This document shows positions 36,203-44,661 of a stretch of DNA of 61,632 nt, one piece after another; the first letter of the stretch is position 1; each line of letters opens with the position of its first letter. A model generated the notes under the pieces. The model had not been told where the DNA came from, made no database searches, and saw nothing but the letters and a program-made list of their open reading frames with translations. This stretch comes from JAVVEZ01 sp032250895. GTDB lineage: Bacteria > Pseudomonadota > Gammaproteobacteria > Pseudomonadales > Pseudohongiellaceae. Where the stretch lies: assembly GCA_032250895.1 (NCBI GenBank), contig JAVVEZ010000008.1, positions 1 through 61,632 of the forward strand. Reading direction: 5' to 3'. The translations under genes and the position numbers were made by a program.

Positions 36203-37228
36203 ATGAACAAGCGTGCAGTCTTGCTGGCCAACCTGGGTTCCCCGGATAAACCCGATGTTCCCTCGGTAAGAAAATATCTCAACCAGTTTCTGATGGACCC
36301 CTATGTCATCCAACTGCCATGGCTGCTCAGACGCCTCATCGTGGGACTGTTCGTGCTGCCCTTGCGTCCCCGGGCCTCTGCACATGCCTACCAGAGTGTG
36401 TGGATGGAGCAGGGTTCGCCCCTGCTGGTACTTTCCATGGAATTGCTGGCGGCCATAAAGGAGAAAACCAGCCTGCCGGTTGCCATGGCCATGCGCTATG
36501 GCAAACCCGATATTGAGTCACAGCTACTGGCGTTGTCGGCTCAGCAAGGCATCACGGAAATTCTTTTCATTCCGCTGTATCCACATTTTGCCGCCAGCAC
36601 AGTGACGACGTCGATACAGGAAGCAAAGCGCGTGATCAAAAAACACCGGCTACCGATCAAACTGCTGAGCCCGGCGCCCTTTTATGCCGATGCCGGCTAC
36701 ATCGAGGCGCTGGCAAGCAGTGCCCAACCCTGGCTGGCGGACAACAACGACTTTGGCCACGTTCTGTTCAGCTACCACGGTCTGCCCGAACTGCATATCA
36801 CCAAGGCCGACCCAACTGGAAGCCACTGCCTGAAACAGGAGAACTGTTGTGCCGTACCTTCAGTAGCCCATGCCACCTGCTACCGCCACCAGGTATTTCG
36901 CACCACCGAATGCTTTGTTGAATTGACGGGTCTGAAACCCGGGCAGTACAGCGTTGCTTTTCAGTCACGTCTCGGTCGTGCCCGCTGGCTGGAGCCGTCT
37001 ACCGCAGAAACCCTGGTGAAACTGGCCCAGCAGGGCGTAAAACGCCTGTTGGTGATGTGTCCGGCCTTCGTGACCGACTGTCTGGAAACATTGGAAGAAA
37101 TTGAAATTCAGGGTACGAAGTCATTTCGTGAGGCCGGGGGTGAGAGTCTTACGCTCATCCCCTGCCTGAATGCTCATCCGCAATGGGTCAGTGAACTCGT
37201 GCGTTGGTTTGACAGGGAATATGACTGA
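36203..37228 (+). CDS. hemH: Ferrochelatase
   Basis: Inserts Fe2+ into protoporphyrin IX, the last step of haem synthesis, at the cytoplasmic membrane. The 341-residue product has the N-terminal LLANLGSPDKP motif, the catalytic H192 in FSYHGLPE and the conserved CPAFVTDCLETLEEI. A Cys-containing loop (HCLKQENCCAVP) matches bacterial homologues. Its 3' end overlaps the convergent PilZ-like gene by 41 bp. Confidence 0.95.
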   Translation: MNKRAVLLANLGSPDKPDVPSVRKYLNQFLMDPYVIQLPWLLRRLIVGLFVLPLRPRASAHAYQSVWMEQGSPLLVLSMELLAAIKEKTSLPVAMAMRYGKPDIESQLLALSAQQGITEILFIPLYPHFAASTVTTSIQEAKRVIKKHRLPIKLLSPAPFYADAGYIEALASSAQPWLADNNDFGHVLFSYHGLPELHITKADPTGSHCLKQENCCAVPSVAHATCYRHQVFRTTECFVELTGLKPGQYSVAFQSRLGRARWLEPSTAETLVKLAQQGVKRLLVMCPAFVTDCLETLEEIEIQGTKSFREAGGESLTLIPCLNAHPQWVSELVRWFDREYD

Positions 37229-37616
37229 ACTCTGCCTGCGAGGCACTTAGACTGGCCGACAGGAATTCGGAAAAATAATCTTCCAGACGCTCCAGGCCTT
37301 CTTCGGCAAACTGCACAAAATCCAGTATATAGCGATAACGATGCTGGGACAGACGACGGAAACTGAGCAGCCGACAATCGACCCTGAAAGCCTGCTTGTC
37401 ACCCGGCAGACGGAAAGAAAGCTCGCAGTTATACGGATAACAGTCCTGGGCCTGCAAGGATTGCAACAAGTCACCACCACAGGCCAATTCAATATTATGC
37501 TGAGAGATATTGACGGCTTCACCATGGAACACATGTTCCACGTCTGCTTTCCCGTGTTTGACCTCAACGGAAAAATTCATCGTAAACCGGGGGTATGTAC
37601 GTTTTTCTGCCTGCAT
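37188..37616 (-). CDS. PilZ-like domain protein with degenerate c-di-GMP motif
   Basis: A 142-residue cytoplasmic protein with the PilZ layout. The first motif R6-T-Y-P-R10 fits RxxxR. The second motif reads N36-I-S-Q-H-N41 where canonical binders have (D/N)xSxxG, so the glycine is replaced by Asn. C-di-GMP binding is therefore uncertain. The rest (HRYRYILDFVQFAEEGLERLEDYF) is typical of short PilZ proteins. The end overlaps hemH by 41 bp, unusual for convergent genes. Confidence 0.8.
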   Translation of the reverse strand: MQAEKRTYPRFTMNFSVEVKHGKADVEHVFHGEAVNISQHNIELACGGDLLQSLQAQDCYPYNCELSFRLPGDKQAFRVDCRLLSFRRLSQHRYRYILDFVQFAEEGLERLEDYFSEFLSASLSASQAEFSHIPCQTNARVH

Positions 37617-38128
37617 GATTTCGTCTTCCCTTGTTGCCCAGTGCCCAGATTATATTTTTCTGCACACCCTGCCAAAAGTTTTTACCTGAAAAAAAGTGAG
37701 CTGATTCACAAATACGTTGATTTTCCCGTAAAATCCTGCAAACAAGCCACTGGCTTTGTCCTTTTTATCGGCAGCAATAAGTGAAGCTTAAGGATTCTCC
37801 GGAAATTCGGCGTTCCCGATTAAGAGCGGACAGGCTTCTGAAGAGCACTCACCCCGGCGTAAGCCGGGATTCAGATCGTTGATTTCACTGGATCCTCGCG
37901 TTCGCGCACTACTGTCCAGAATAATCCCGGTCATTACGCGCAGTTCCCTTTCAGGAAAGCGTTTTTTGATGCCAGCTTCAAAAACAGGACTACAGACCTG
38001 GGCTTCAGCGCAGGGCCACACCCGGGGGAGCTCCGTTCGCTCGCTGCGCTCCTCACCGGACTCCCCCGGCCATGTCCCGGTAAGCATTGGCGTGTACGGC
38101 AGAAAAACCGGCTTTACTCTGCCAAACT
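37617..38128. other. 512-bp structured non-coding region
   Basis: No credible gene. A 345-bp minus-strand frame (37788-38132) has low-complexity composition and no family signal. The stretch is rich in inverted repeats: cccggcgtaagccggg (about 37855-37870), and ccgggggag (38022-38030) pairing with ctcccccgg (38061-38069) around a 30-base loop. It resembles a REP-type or degenerate mobile-repeat region. Confidence 0.5.
38022..38069. repeat. 9-bp GC-rich inverted repeat with 30-base loop
   Basis: Left arm ccgggggag (38022-38030), right arm ctcccccgg (38061-38069), perfectly complementary. The loop itself contains gagc/gctc and cgttcgctcgctgcgctc. It is part of the structured region downstream of ygiQ. 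Confidence 0.7.
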
Positions 38129-40270
38129 TCACCTGCTTTTTCGCTGGCCCGCTGTCCGCCTGCCGGCAGTGCGTGCCGGCAGTTTTCGATAGGCTCTTGG
38201 CAAGGTCTTTTTGACCAGAGCCGGAATCAGTTGATGTTCGCCATTGCCAATCAGATCGCCGCGTCCCATGGCCGTCAGAGCCTCTCGCAATAGGGGCCAG
38301 TTCTTCTCATCGTGATAGCGCAGAAAGGCTTTCTGCAGGCGGCGCTGCTCCAGTTTTTTTGGAATATTGAGTTTTTCGCTCTTGTAGCGAAGCTTTTTCA
38401 GAGGATTTCTGCCGGAGTGATACATCGCCGTGGCCAGGGCCATGGGGGAGGGATAGAAGGTTTGCACCTGGTCCGGTCTGAACTTGTTACGTTTCAGCCA
38501 CAAGGCGAGGTTCATCATGTCTTCATCGCGGGAGCCGGGATGAGCGGCAATGAAATAGGGAATCAGATACTGTTTCTTGCCCGCTTCCTTCGAGTATTTC
38601 TCAAACAGCCGTTTGAACTCCTCATAGTGAGAGATGGACGGCTTCATCATCTGTGCAAGGGGGCCTTCCTCGCTGTGCTCCGGAGCTATTTTCAGATAAC
38701 CACCCACGTGATGGGTAACCAGCTCCTTGATATATTCCGGGTCTCTGAGGGCCAGGTCATAACGCAGGCCCGAGGCAATCAGGATTTTCTTTATCCCCGG
38801 CAGCTTGCGGGCCTCGCGGTAGAGCTCCGTGGTCTGGCTGTGATCCGTTTTCAGATTCTTGCAGATGGTGGGAAAGACACAGGACAGACGCCGGCATTTT
38901 CTTTCCACTTCGGGGTCGACACAGGTGAGCCCGTACATATTGGCCGTGGGACCGCCCAGATCGGAGATGACCCCGGTAAAACCTTCCACCTGATCTTTTA
39001 TTTTACCGATTTCCCTGAGTATCGATTCCTGTGAACGACTCTGGATTATCCGGCCTTCGTGCTCGGTAATGGAACAGAAAGTACAGCCACCAAAGCAGCC
39101 GCGCATGATATTCACGGAGGTCTTGATCATGTCGTAGGCAGGTATTTTGGCATTGCCATAGGACGGGTGTGGCCGGCGCTGGTAAGCCAGATCAAAGACC
39201 CCGTCGATTTCATCGGTCGCCAGGGGAATCGGCGGCCGGTTGATCCATATTTCCTTGCTGCCATGCTTTTGCACCAGCACCCGCCCGTTGAAGGGATTGG
39301 CTTCCTGATGCAGCACCCTCGAGGCATGGGCGTAAAGCACTGGATCCCTGCTGACTTTTTCAAAGGAAGGCAGCCGCACATAACTGGTTTCCAGATCCAG
39401 TTCATGTTTGCTTTGCAGAGGCAATGGAATGATCTTCAGTGGCGTGGGCGCGTCCGGATCCGGCACGATCTGCGCTTCCGTCTGTTCACTGACATAGTCA
39501 TAGGGACTGAGCATTTTTTCTATTTTGCCCGGCCAGTCGATACGGGTGGAATCAATCTCTGTCCAGCCCGACGGCGGCGCATCCCGGACAACGGCGGTCC
39601 CCCGGATGGCCGTCATTTCCGCAATCGTTCTGCCCTGAGCCAACTGATGGGCCACTTCGGCAATGGCGCGTTCGGCATTGCCGAAGAGCAGAATGTCGGC
39701 GGCAGAATCGATCAATACCGAACGTCTGACCTGATCGCTCCAGTAATCATACTGGGCAATGCGGCGCAGGCTGGCCTCGATGCCACCGATGACCAGCGGC
39801 ACATCCCGGTAGGCCCGTTTGCAAAGCTGGCTGTAAACGATCACGGCCCGGTCCGGACGCTTGCCGCCTTCATCATTGGGGGTATAGGCATCGTCGCTGC
39901 GCATGCGCAGGTCGGCGGTATAGCGGTTGATCATGGAATCCATGTTGCCGGCGGTGATGCCGAAGAAGAGATTGGGTCTGCCCAAAGCCATGAAGTCTTC
40001 GGTATGCTGCCAACGCGGCTGGGCGATGATGCCCACCCGAAAGCCCTGAGCTTCCAGGAAACGGCCGATCACCGCCATGCCAAAGCTGGGATGATCCACA
40101 TAGGCATCACCGGTGACGATGATGATGTCGCAGCTATCCCAGCCCAACTGTTCCATTTCCTGCCGGGACATGGGCAGAAAAGGCGCAGGCCCATAACACT
40201 CCGCCCAGTATCTGGGATAGGAAAACAGACCCGGAGCCTTGTTGGCTGCAAAAGGTTGAGCGACTGCCAT
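38129..40270 (-). CDS. ygiQ: YgiQ family radical SAM protein
   Basis: A 713-residue protein of the conserved YgiQ (UPF0313) family; its function is unknown. The N-terminal domain has VTGDAYVDHPSFG, and the radical SAM motif is C392-x3-C396-x2-C399 in MRGCFGGCTFCSIT. The family-specific LKIAPEHSEEGPLAQMMKPS and PYFIAAHPGS segments are present. The last 20 residues are Arg-rich (RTAGRRTAGQRKSR) and are encoded by a hairpin-forming repeat (38160-38182), suggesting that the original 3' end was replaced by repeat sequence. Confidence 0.93.
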   Translation of the reverse strand: MAVAQPFAANKAPGLFSYPRYWAECYGPAPFLPMSRQEMEQLGWDSCDIIIVTGDAYVDHPSFGMAVIGRFLEAQGFRVGIIAQPRWQHTEDFMALGRPNLFFGITAGNMDSMINRYTADLRMRSDDAYTPNDEGGKRPDRAVIVYSQLCKRAYRDVPLVIGGIEASLRRIAQYDYWSDQVRRSVLIDSAADILLFGNAERAIAEVAHQLAQGRTIAEMTAIRGTAVVRDAPPSGWTEIDSTRIDWPGKIEKMLSPYDYVSEQTEAQIVPDPDAPTPLKIIPLPLQSKHELDLETSYVRLPSFEKVSRDPVLYAHASRVLHQEANPFNGRVLVQKHGSKEIWINRPPIPLATDEIDGVFDLAYQRRPHPSYGNAKIPAYDMIKTSVNIMRGCFGGCTFCSITEHEGRIIQSRSQESILREIGKIKDQVEGFTGVISDLGGPTANMYGLTCVDPEVERKCRRLSCVFPTICKNLKTDHSQTTELYREARKLPGIKKILIASGLRYDLALRDPEYIKELVTHHVGGYLKIAPEHSEEGPLAQMMKPSISHYEEFKRLFEKYSKEAGKKQYLIPYFIAAHPGSRDEDMMNLALWLKRNKFRPDQVQTFYPSPMALATAMYHSGRNPLKKLRYKSEKLNIPKKLEQRRLQKAFLRYHDEKNWPLLREALTAMGRGDLIGNGEHQLIPALVKKTLPRAYRKLPARTAGRRTAGQRKSR
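38160..38182. repeat. 9-bp perfect inverted repeat in the ygiQ 3' end
   Basis: ctgccggca and tgccggcag flank a gtgcg loop, followed on the plus strand by tttt. It could act as a plus-strand terminator, but no plus-strand gene leads into it. It is translated as the Arg-rich YgiQ tail. Confidence 0.6.
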
Positions 40271-40297
40271 GGGAAAAGCCGTTTTTATGCTATGCGT

Positions 40298-40642
40298 CTA
40301 ATTGTCCTTGATATTGCCCCGGGGGCTGATCAAGGTGGGAAAGGCAGAAATATTGTCGCCACTGGAGATTTTGCTGATACCTTCTTTTTCCACTTCATCG
40401 ATGCGGATAATGGCCTGCATGGGAATGAAACTGCGCTTGACCCCACTGAATTCCGCCTTCAGTTTTTCCTCACTGGGGTCCACCACCATTTGTGTACGCT
40501 CACCGAAAATATAGTCCTCTACCTCGATGAAACCGTAGAGTTCGCTCTGATAAACCTGCTTGACAAATATCTCGTACACCTTGCCCTTGTTCAGGAAAGT
40601 GACTTTGTAGATTTCTGTCGGTTCCGATCTGGATTTAGCCAT
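40298..40642 (-). CDS. DUF1820 family protein
   Basis: A 114-residue cytoplasmic protein of the DUF1820 family, common near miaB in Pseudomonas-like gammaproteobacteria. Function is unknown. Family-like stretches are YKVTFLNKGKVYEIFVKQVYQS, GFIEVEDYIFGE and FIPMQAIIRIDEVEKEG. The start is ATG 40642; an upstream TTG adds four residues. It is divergent from miaB and shares the 152-bp intergenic region. Confidence 0.85.
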   Translation of the reverse strand: MAKSRSEPTEIYKVTFLNKGKVYEIFVKQVYQSELYGFIEVEDYIFGERTQMVVDPSEEKLKAEFSGVKRSFIPMQAIIRIDEVEKEGISKISSGDNISAFPTLISPRGNIKDN

Positions 40643-40758
40643 CTGAAGTCTCAATGTGTAATAAAGCCAGCCTCTGATATCGGGGGCGGCCAGGATAATT
40701 CAAGGTGGCAGGCACTGCTGAGGAGAAGTTTATTATAGAGAGTTAACGGGTCAGGGGC

Positions 40759-40764
40759 TATAAT
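40759..40764 (+). promoter_or_regulatory. Perfect -10 box upstream of miaB
   Basis: tataat at 40759-40764 lies 30 bases before the miaB start, predicting a leader of about 24 nt. No good -35 is found at 16-18 bases, so it may be activator-dependent. Confidence 0.45.
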
Positions 40765-40794
40765 GACGGCCCTTTATTTTACTGTCCAGCACCC

Positions 40795-42120
40795 ATGCCC
40801 AAAAAAGTATTTATCAAGACCCACGGTTGCCAGATGAACGAGTACGATTCCTCGCGCATGTTCGACCTGCTGCATGAAAACCGGCAGATGGTGCTGACCG
40901 ACAAGCCTGAGGAGGCCGATGTCCTGCTGCTCAACACCTGCTCCATCCGGGAAAAGGCCCAGGAAAAGGTTTTCCACCAACTGGGGCGCTGGCGCCGTCT
41001 GAAAGAACTCCGGCCCGGCATCAAAATCGCCGTGGGTGGCTGTGTGGCCAGTCAGGAAGGCGCCGAAATCGGCAAACGCGCACCCTATGTCGACGTGATC
41101 TTCGGGCCCCAAACCCTGCATCGCCTGCCGGAAATGCTCGATGCTTCCGGTCATGGCAAGCCCGTCATGGACATCAGCTTTCCGGAAATCGAAAAATTTG
41201 ACCATCTGCCGGAACCCCGGGTCGAAGCCTGCCAGGCCTTTCTGACGGTGCAGGAAGGATGCAGCAAGTATTGTTCCTTTTGCGTGGTGCCCTATACCCG
41301 GGGTGAGGAAGTCAGCCGACCCCTCGATGATGTCCTCACGGAAGCCCTGCTCCTGGCGGAAAAGGGAGTCCGGGAAATCAACCTGCTGGGCCAGAATGTC
41401 AATGCCTACCGCAGCCTCAGCCACGACGGTCAAGCCGTGGACCTGGCGACCTTGATTACCTATATCGCCGCCATCGACGGTATCGCCCGCATCCGCTATA
41501 CCACGTCCCACCCCATTGAGTTTTCGCAGAACCTGATCGATGTCTATGCCCAGGTGCCAGCCCTGGTCAATCATCTGCACCTGCCGGTTCAAAGCGGTTC
41601 CGACCGTATTCTGGCCTTGATGAAGCGCAACCATACCGTCCTCGAATACAAGTCCATCATTCGCAGGCTGCGCCTTGTCCGTCCGACGATCAGCATCTCC
41701 TCCGATTTCATCGTGGGCTTTCCGGGAGAAACCGAGAAAGACTTCGAGGACACGATGAATCTCATCGCCGACATTGGTTACGATACTTCCTTCAGCTTTG
41801 TCTACAGCGCCAGGCCCGGTACCCCAGCCGCCGAGTTGCCGGATGCGACCCCCGAAGCCGTCAAGAAACAGCGCCTTGCGATTCTGCAGGCCCGCATCAT
41901 CCAGCAGGCCAATGCCATCAGTGCAGCCATGGTGGGCAACATTGAACCGGTGCTGGTAACAGCCCCTTCCCGCAAGGATCCCGGTGAACTCCAGGGCCGT
42001 ACGGAAAACAACCGGGTCGTCAACTTCCGGGCCGACTCCCATGCCAGTATTGGCAGGATCGTGCCGGTCAGGATCACGGATGCTCTTCCCAACTCGCTGC
42101 GTGGGGAGTTGGCCTGCTGA
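40795..42120 (+). CDS. miaB: tRNA-2-methylthio-N6-dimethylallyladenosine synthase
   Basis: Radical SAM methylthiotransferase that modifies A37 of tRNAs reading UNN codons. The 441-residue product has the N-terminal UPF0004 cysteines (C12 in THGCQMNEYDS, plus later ones), the radical SAM motif C156-x3-C160-x2-C163 (CSKYCSFC) and a C-terminal TRAM domain. It is the first gene of the miaB-ybeZ-ybeY-ybeX-lnt block, with a perfect -10 hexamer upstream. Confidence 0.97.
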   Translation: MPKKVFIKTHGCQMNEYDSSRMFDLLHENRQMVLTDKPEEADVLLLNTCSIREKAQEKVFHQLGRWRRLKELRPGIKIAVGGCVASQEGAEIGKRAPYVDVIFGPQTLHRLPEMLDASGHGKPVMDISFPEIEKFDHLPEPRVEACQAFLTVQEGCSKYCSFCVVPYTRGEEVSRPLDDVLTEALLLAEKGVREINLLGQNVNAYRSLSHDGQAVDLATLITYIAAIDGIARIRYTTSHPIEFSQNLIDVYAQVPALVNHLHLPVQSGSDRILALMKRNHTVLEYKSIIRRLRLVRPTISISSDFIVGFPGETEKDFEDTMNLIADIGYDTSFSFVYSARPGTPAAELPDATPEAVKKQRLAILQARIIQQANAISAAMVGNIEPVLVTAPSRKDPGELQGRTENNRVVNFRADSHASIGRIVPVRITDALPNSLRGELAC

Positions 42121-42199
42121 TAAAAATTAATACCAATTTTCATATCCCTTGCTATACTCCCAGCTGTGCCAGTACCGAGGAGGATAAGTTCAGCCCTTC

Positions 42200-43246
42200 A
42201 TGACTACAGAAAATCACTCTCACAGGCTGGTTCTTGAGCCTGAAAATCCCCAACGTCTCGCGAACTTGTGTGGACATCTGAACGAACATCTACGACAGAT
42301 TGAACAGCGTCTTGAGGTCAGCATCCAAAACCGCAGCAATGTATTCATGCTGTCCGGACAGCCCCAGGCCGTCCAGGATGTCTCGGCCCTGCTCAGGCGC
42401 CTGTATGCCATGACAGCATCCGAGTCGGCCATCAACCCCGACATGATTCATCTCTCCATCCAGGAGAACGGCGATCCGCAATGGCTGCAAAGCCAGCTCG
42501 ATGAAGCGGCGGACCCTGCCGGGACCGACAGCATACATCTGATACGCACCCCGAAATGCTCGATCAAACCCCGTGGCCGCCATCAGAATGACTACGTGCA
42601 CGCGGTGTTCAGGCATACCATCAACTTTGGTATCGGCCCTGCCGGCACCGGCAAGACCTACCTGGCCGTTGCCTGTGCCGTAGAAGCACTGATGAAAGAT
42701 GAGGTCGGCCGCATACTGCTGGTACGTCCGGCAGTCGAGGCCGGAGAAAAACTGGGCTTTCTGCCAGGCGATCTGTCCCAGAAAGTGGACCCTTATCTAC
42801 GCCCCCTGTATGACGCCCTCTATGAAATGCTGGGCTTCGAGAAAGTGGCCAAGCTGATTGAACGCAACGTCATCGAGATAGCACCCTTGGCTTATATGCG
42901 TGGCCGTACCCTGAACAATTCCTTCATCATTCTGGATGAAAGCCAGAACACCACGACATCCCAGATGAAGATGTTCCTGACCCGCATCGGTTTTGGCTCC
43001 ACCGCCGTGATCACCGGGGATGTCACCCAGATCGACCTGCCCAAGGGCACCCGCTCGGGTCTGGTACAGGCCAGCAACATTCTCAAGCAGGTGCCCGGTG
43101 TCAGCTTTACCTATTTCAACGCCAAGGATGTGGTGCGTCATCCCATCGTGCAGAAGATAGTGGAAGCCTATGATGAGCATGACCGCTCCACGATTGCCCC
43201 GATTGCAGGTCAGGACAAAGACCGGTCACATGAACGTGACAGTTGA
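42200..43246 (+). CDS. ybeZ: PhoH-like ATPase YbeZ
   Basis: A 348-residue P-loop protein of the PhoH/YbeZ family. It partners YbeY in ribosome RNA processing and stress. The Walker A motif G-P-A-G-T-G-K-T is at 146-153. The Walker B region FIILDESQNTT and the arginine-rich LPKGTRSGL stretch are intact. The N-terminal 110 residues are a KH-like domain. The start is ATG 42200, downstream of a gagg-rich leader. The 3' end overlaps ybeY by 17 bp. Confidence 0.95.
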   Translation: MTTENHSHRLVLEPENPQRLANLCGHLNEHLRQIEQRLEVSIQNRSNVFMLSGQPQAVQDVSALLRRLYAMTASESAINPDMIHLSIQENGDPQWLQSQLDEAADPAGTDSIHLIRTPKCSIKPRGRHQNDYVHAVFRHTINFGIGPAGTGKTYLAVACAVEALMKDEVGRILLVRPAVEAGEKLGFLPGDLSQKVDPYLRPLYDALYEMLGFEKVAKLIERNVIEIAPLAYMRGRTLNNSFIILDESQNTTTSQMKMFLTRIGFGSTAVITGDVTQIDLPKGTRSGLVQASNILKQVPGVSFTYFNAKDVVRHPIVQKIVEAYDEHDRSTIAPIAGQDKDRSHERDS

Positions 43247-43730
43247 TCTGGTCAATGCCTCCGGGGATTCTGCGATACCGGACCCGCGGAATTTCCAGGC
43301 CTGGGCTGGTCTCGCACTGGCAACCCTGACCCTGGAAAACCCGGAGAAATCCGCAGGGCAACAGGCCAGGCACACTCCAAAAGCCACTGCCGAACTCAGT
43401 ATCCGGGTGGTGGATGAAGAAGAATCCGCGTTTCTGAACAGCACCTACCGCCATAGGCAGGGTCCGACCAATGTACTCTCGTTTCCAGGCGGCGGAATGC
43501 TGCCGGATGGCCTGTGCCTGCTAGGCGATCTGGCCATCTGTGCCCCGGTCGTGGCACGGGAGGCCAGGGCGCAGCATAAAAATTCTGAAGCGCATTGGGC
43601 CCACATGGTGATTCATGGGGTCTTGCACTTGAAAGGTTACGACCATGAAGACAGCCTCGACGCGCAGAAGATGGAAGAACTCGAGATTGCAATCCTGAAA
43701 AGTCTGGGCTTTGCCAATCCCTATTCCTGA
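43230..43730 (+). CDS. ybeY: Endoribonuclease YbeY
   Basis: Metal-dependent RNase for 16S rRNA maturation and ribosome quality control. The 166-residue product has the zinc-binding motif H129-x3-H133-x5-H139 (HGVLHLKGYDH). The conserved RxxxxPTNVLSFP stretch is also present. The start is ATG 43230, inside the end of ybeZ, which indicates translational coupling. Confidence 0.94.
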   Translation: MNVTVDLVNASGDSAIPDPRNFQAWAGLALATLTLENPEKSAGQQARHTPKATAELSIRVVDEEESAFLNSTYRHRQGPTNVLSFPGGGMLPDGLCLLGDLAICAPVVAREARAQHKNSEAHWAHMVIHGVLHLKGYDHEDSLDAQKMEELEIAILKSLGFANPYS

Positions 43731-43776
43731 CAGATTCTGAAACCAACAGCAGCACGCAAAAGACCGGAAATCGATT

Positions 43777-44661
43777 ATGACAGAGGGGCCATCCAGCCAG
43801 GATTCAGGGAATCAGTCCTGGATCGACAAACTCAAAGATGTCTTCAGTGAGTCCGTCAATGACAGCAAGAGCCTGGTCGAAATACTGAGAAAGGCACAAA
43901 AAAATGCCGTGCTCGACGCCGACTGCCTGAGCATCATCGAAGGCGCCCTGCAGGTTTCCGACATGCAGGTGAGAGAGATCATGATTCCACGCTCCCAGGT
44001 GGTCACGGTGGAAATGTCCGCTTCGCCGGAGGAGTTTCTGCCCACCGTCATTGACGCCGCCCACTCCCGCTTTCCCGTGGTCGGGGAAAGCCTGGACCAG
44101 GTGCTGGGCATTCTGCTGGCCAAGGATCTGTTGCCGCTGATTCTCGAAAAGGACGTTCGCAAGTTCAATATCAAGGACGTGCTGCGCCCGGCTGTCTTCG
44201 TGCCGGAATCGAAGCGTCTGAATGTCCTGCTCAAAGAATTTCGCGAAAACCGCATTCACATGGCGGTGGTTCTCGACGAGTACGGCTGTCTTTCCGGGGT
44301 GGTCACCATCGAGGACGTGCTGGAACAGATCGTCGGCGAAATTGAAGATGAGCACGATGTGGACGAGGAAGATTTCATCAAGCCCTTCGACCACAACAGT
44401 CATGTCGTGAAAGCCCTTACCCCGATCGAAGACTTCAACGAGCACTTTCAGACTGATTTCAGCGAAGAAGACTTCGATACCATCGGTGGTCTGGTATTGC
44501 AGAAATTCGGACATATCCCGGAGCGGGAGGAAAGCGTCAGCATCGGCAATTTCGTGTTCAAGGTGCTCAATGCCGACAACCGGCAGATCCGGCTGCTGCT
44601 GGTCAGTATTCCCGGCAGCTCCAACATCATTAGTGATACCGACCCTGAAACCGATGGTTGA
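43777..44661 (+). CDS. ybeX: CBS-domain HlyC/CorC family protein YbeX
   Basis: A 294-residue cytoplasmic protein of the CorC/YbeX family, linked to Mg2+/Co2+ homeostasis and ribosome metabolism. It has two CBS domains (REIMIPRSQVVTVE and LLKEFRENRIHMAVVLDEYGCLSGVVTIEDVLEQIVGEIEDE) and a C-terminal transporter-associated domain (TIGGLVLQKFGHIPE). The block order ybeZ-ybeY-ybeX-lnt is the classic one. Its stop overlaps the lnt start. Confidence 0.95.
   Translation: MTEGPSSQDSGNQSWIDKLKDVFSESVNDSKSLVEILRKAQKNAVLDADCLSIIEGALQVSDMQVREIMIPRSQVVTVEMSASPEEFLPTVIDAAHSRFPVVGESLDQVLGILLAKDLLPLILEKDVRKFNIKDVLRPAVFVPESKRLNVLLKEFRENRIHMAVVLDEYGCLSGVVTIEDVLEQIVGEIEDEHDVDEEDFIKPFDHNSHVVKALTPIEDFNEHFQTDFSEEDFDTIGGLVLQKFGHIPEREESVSIGNFVFKVLNADNRQIRLLLVSIPGSSNIISDTDPETDG

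Noticed and set aside
37788..38132. 114-codon minus-strand frame
   Set aside because: It lies in the inverted-repeat region, with low-complexity Arg/Glu/Ser sequence and no ribosome-binding site.
38160..38186. Plus-strand rho-independent terminator
   Set aside because: The stem and tttt look right, but no plus-strand gene is transcribed into it; it is treated as a repeat within the ygiQ end.
39059..40738. 559-codon plus-strand frame
   Set aside because: It is antisense to ygiQ and DUF1820. The minus strand carries the radical SAM motif and family sequence.
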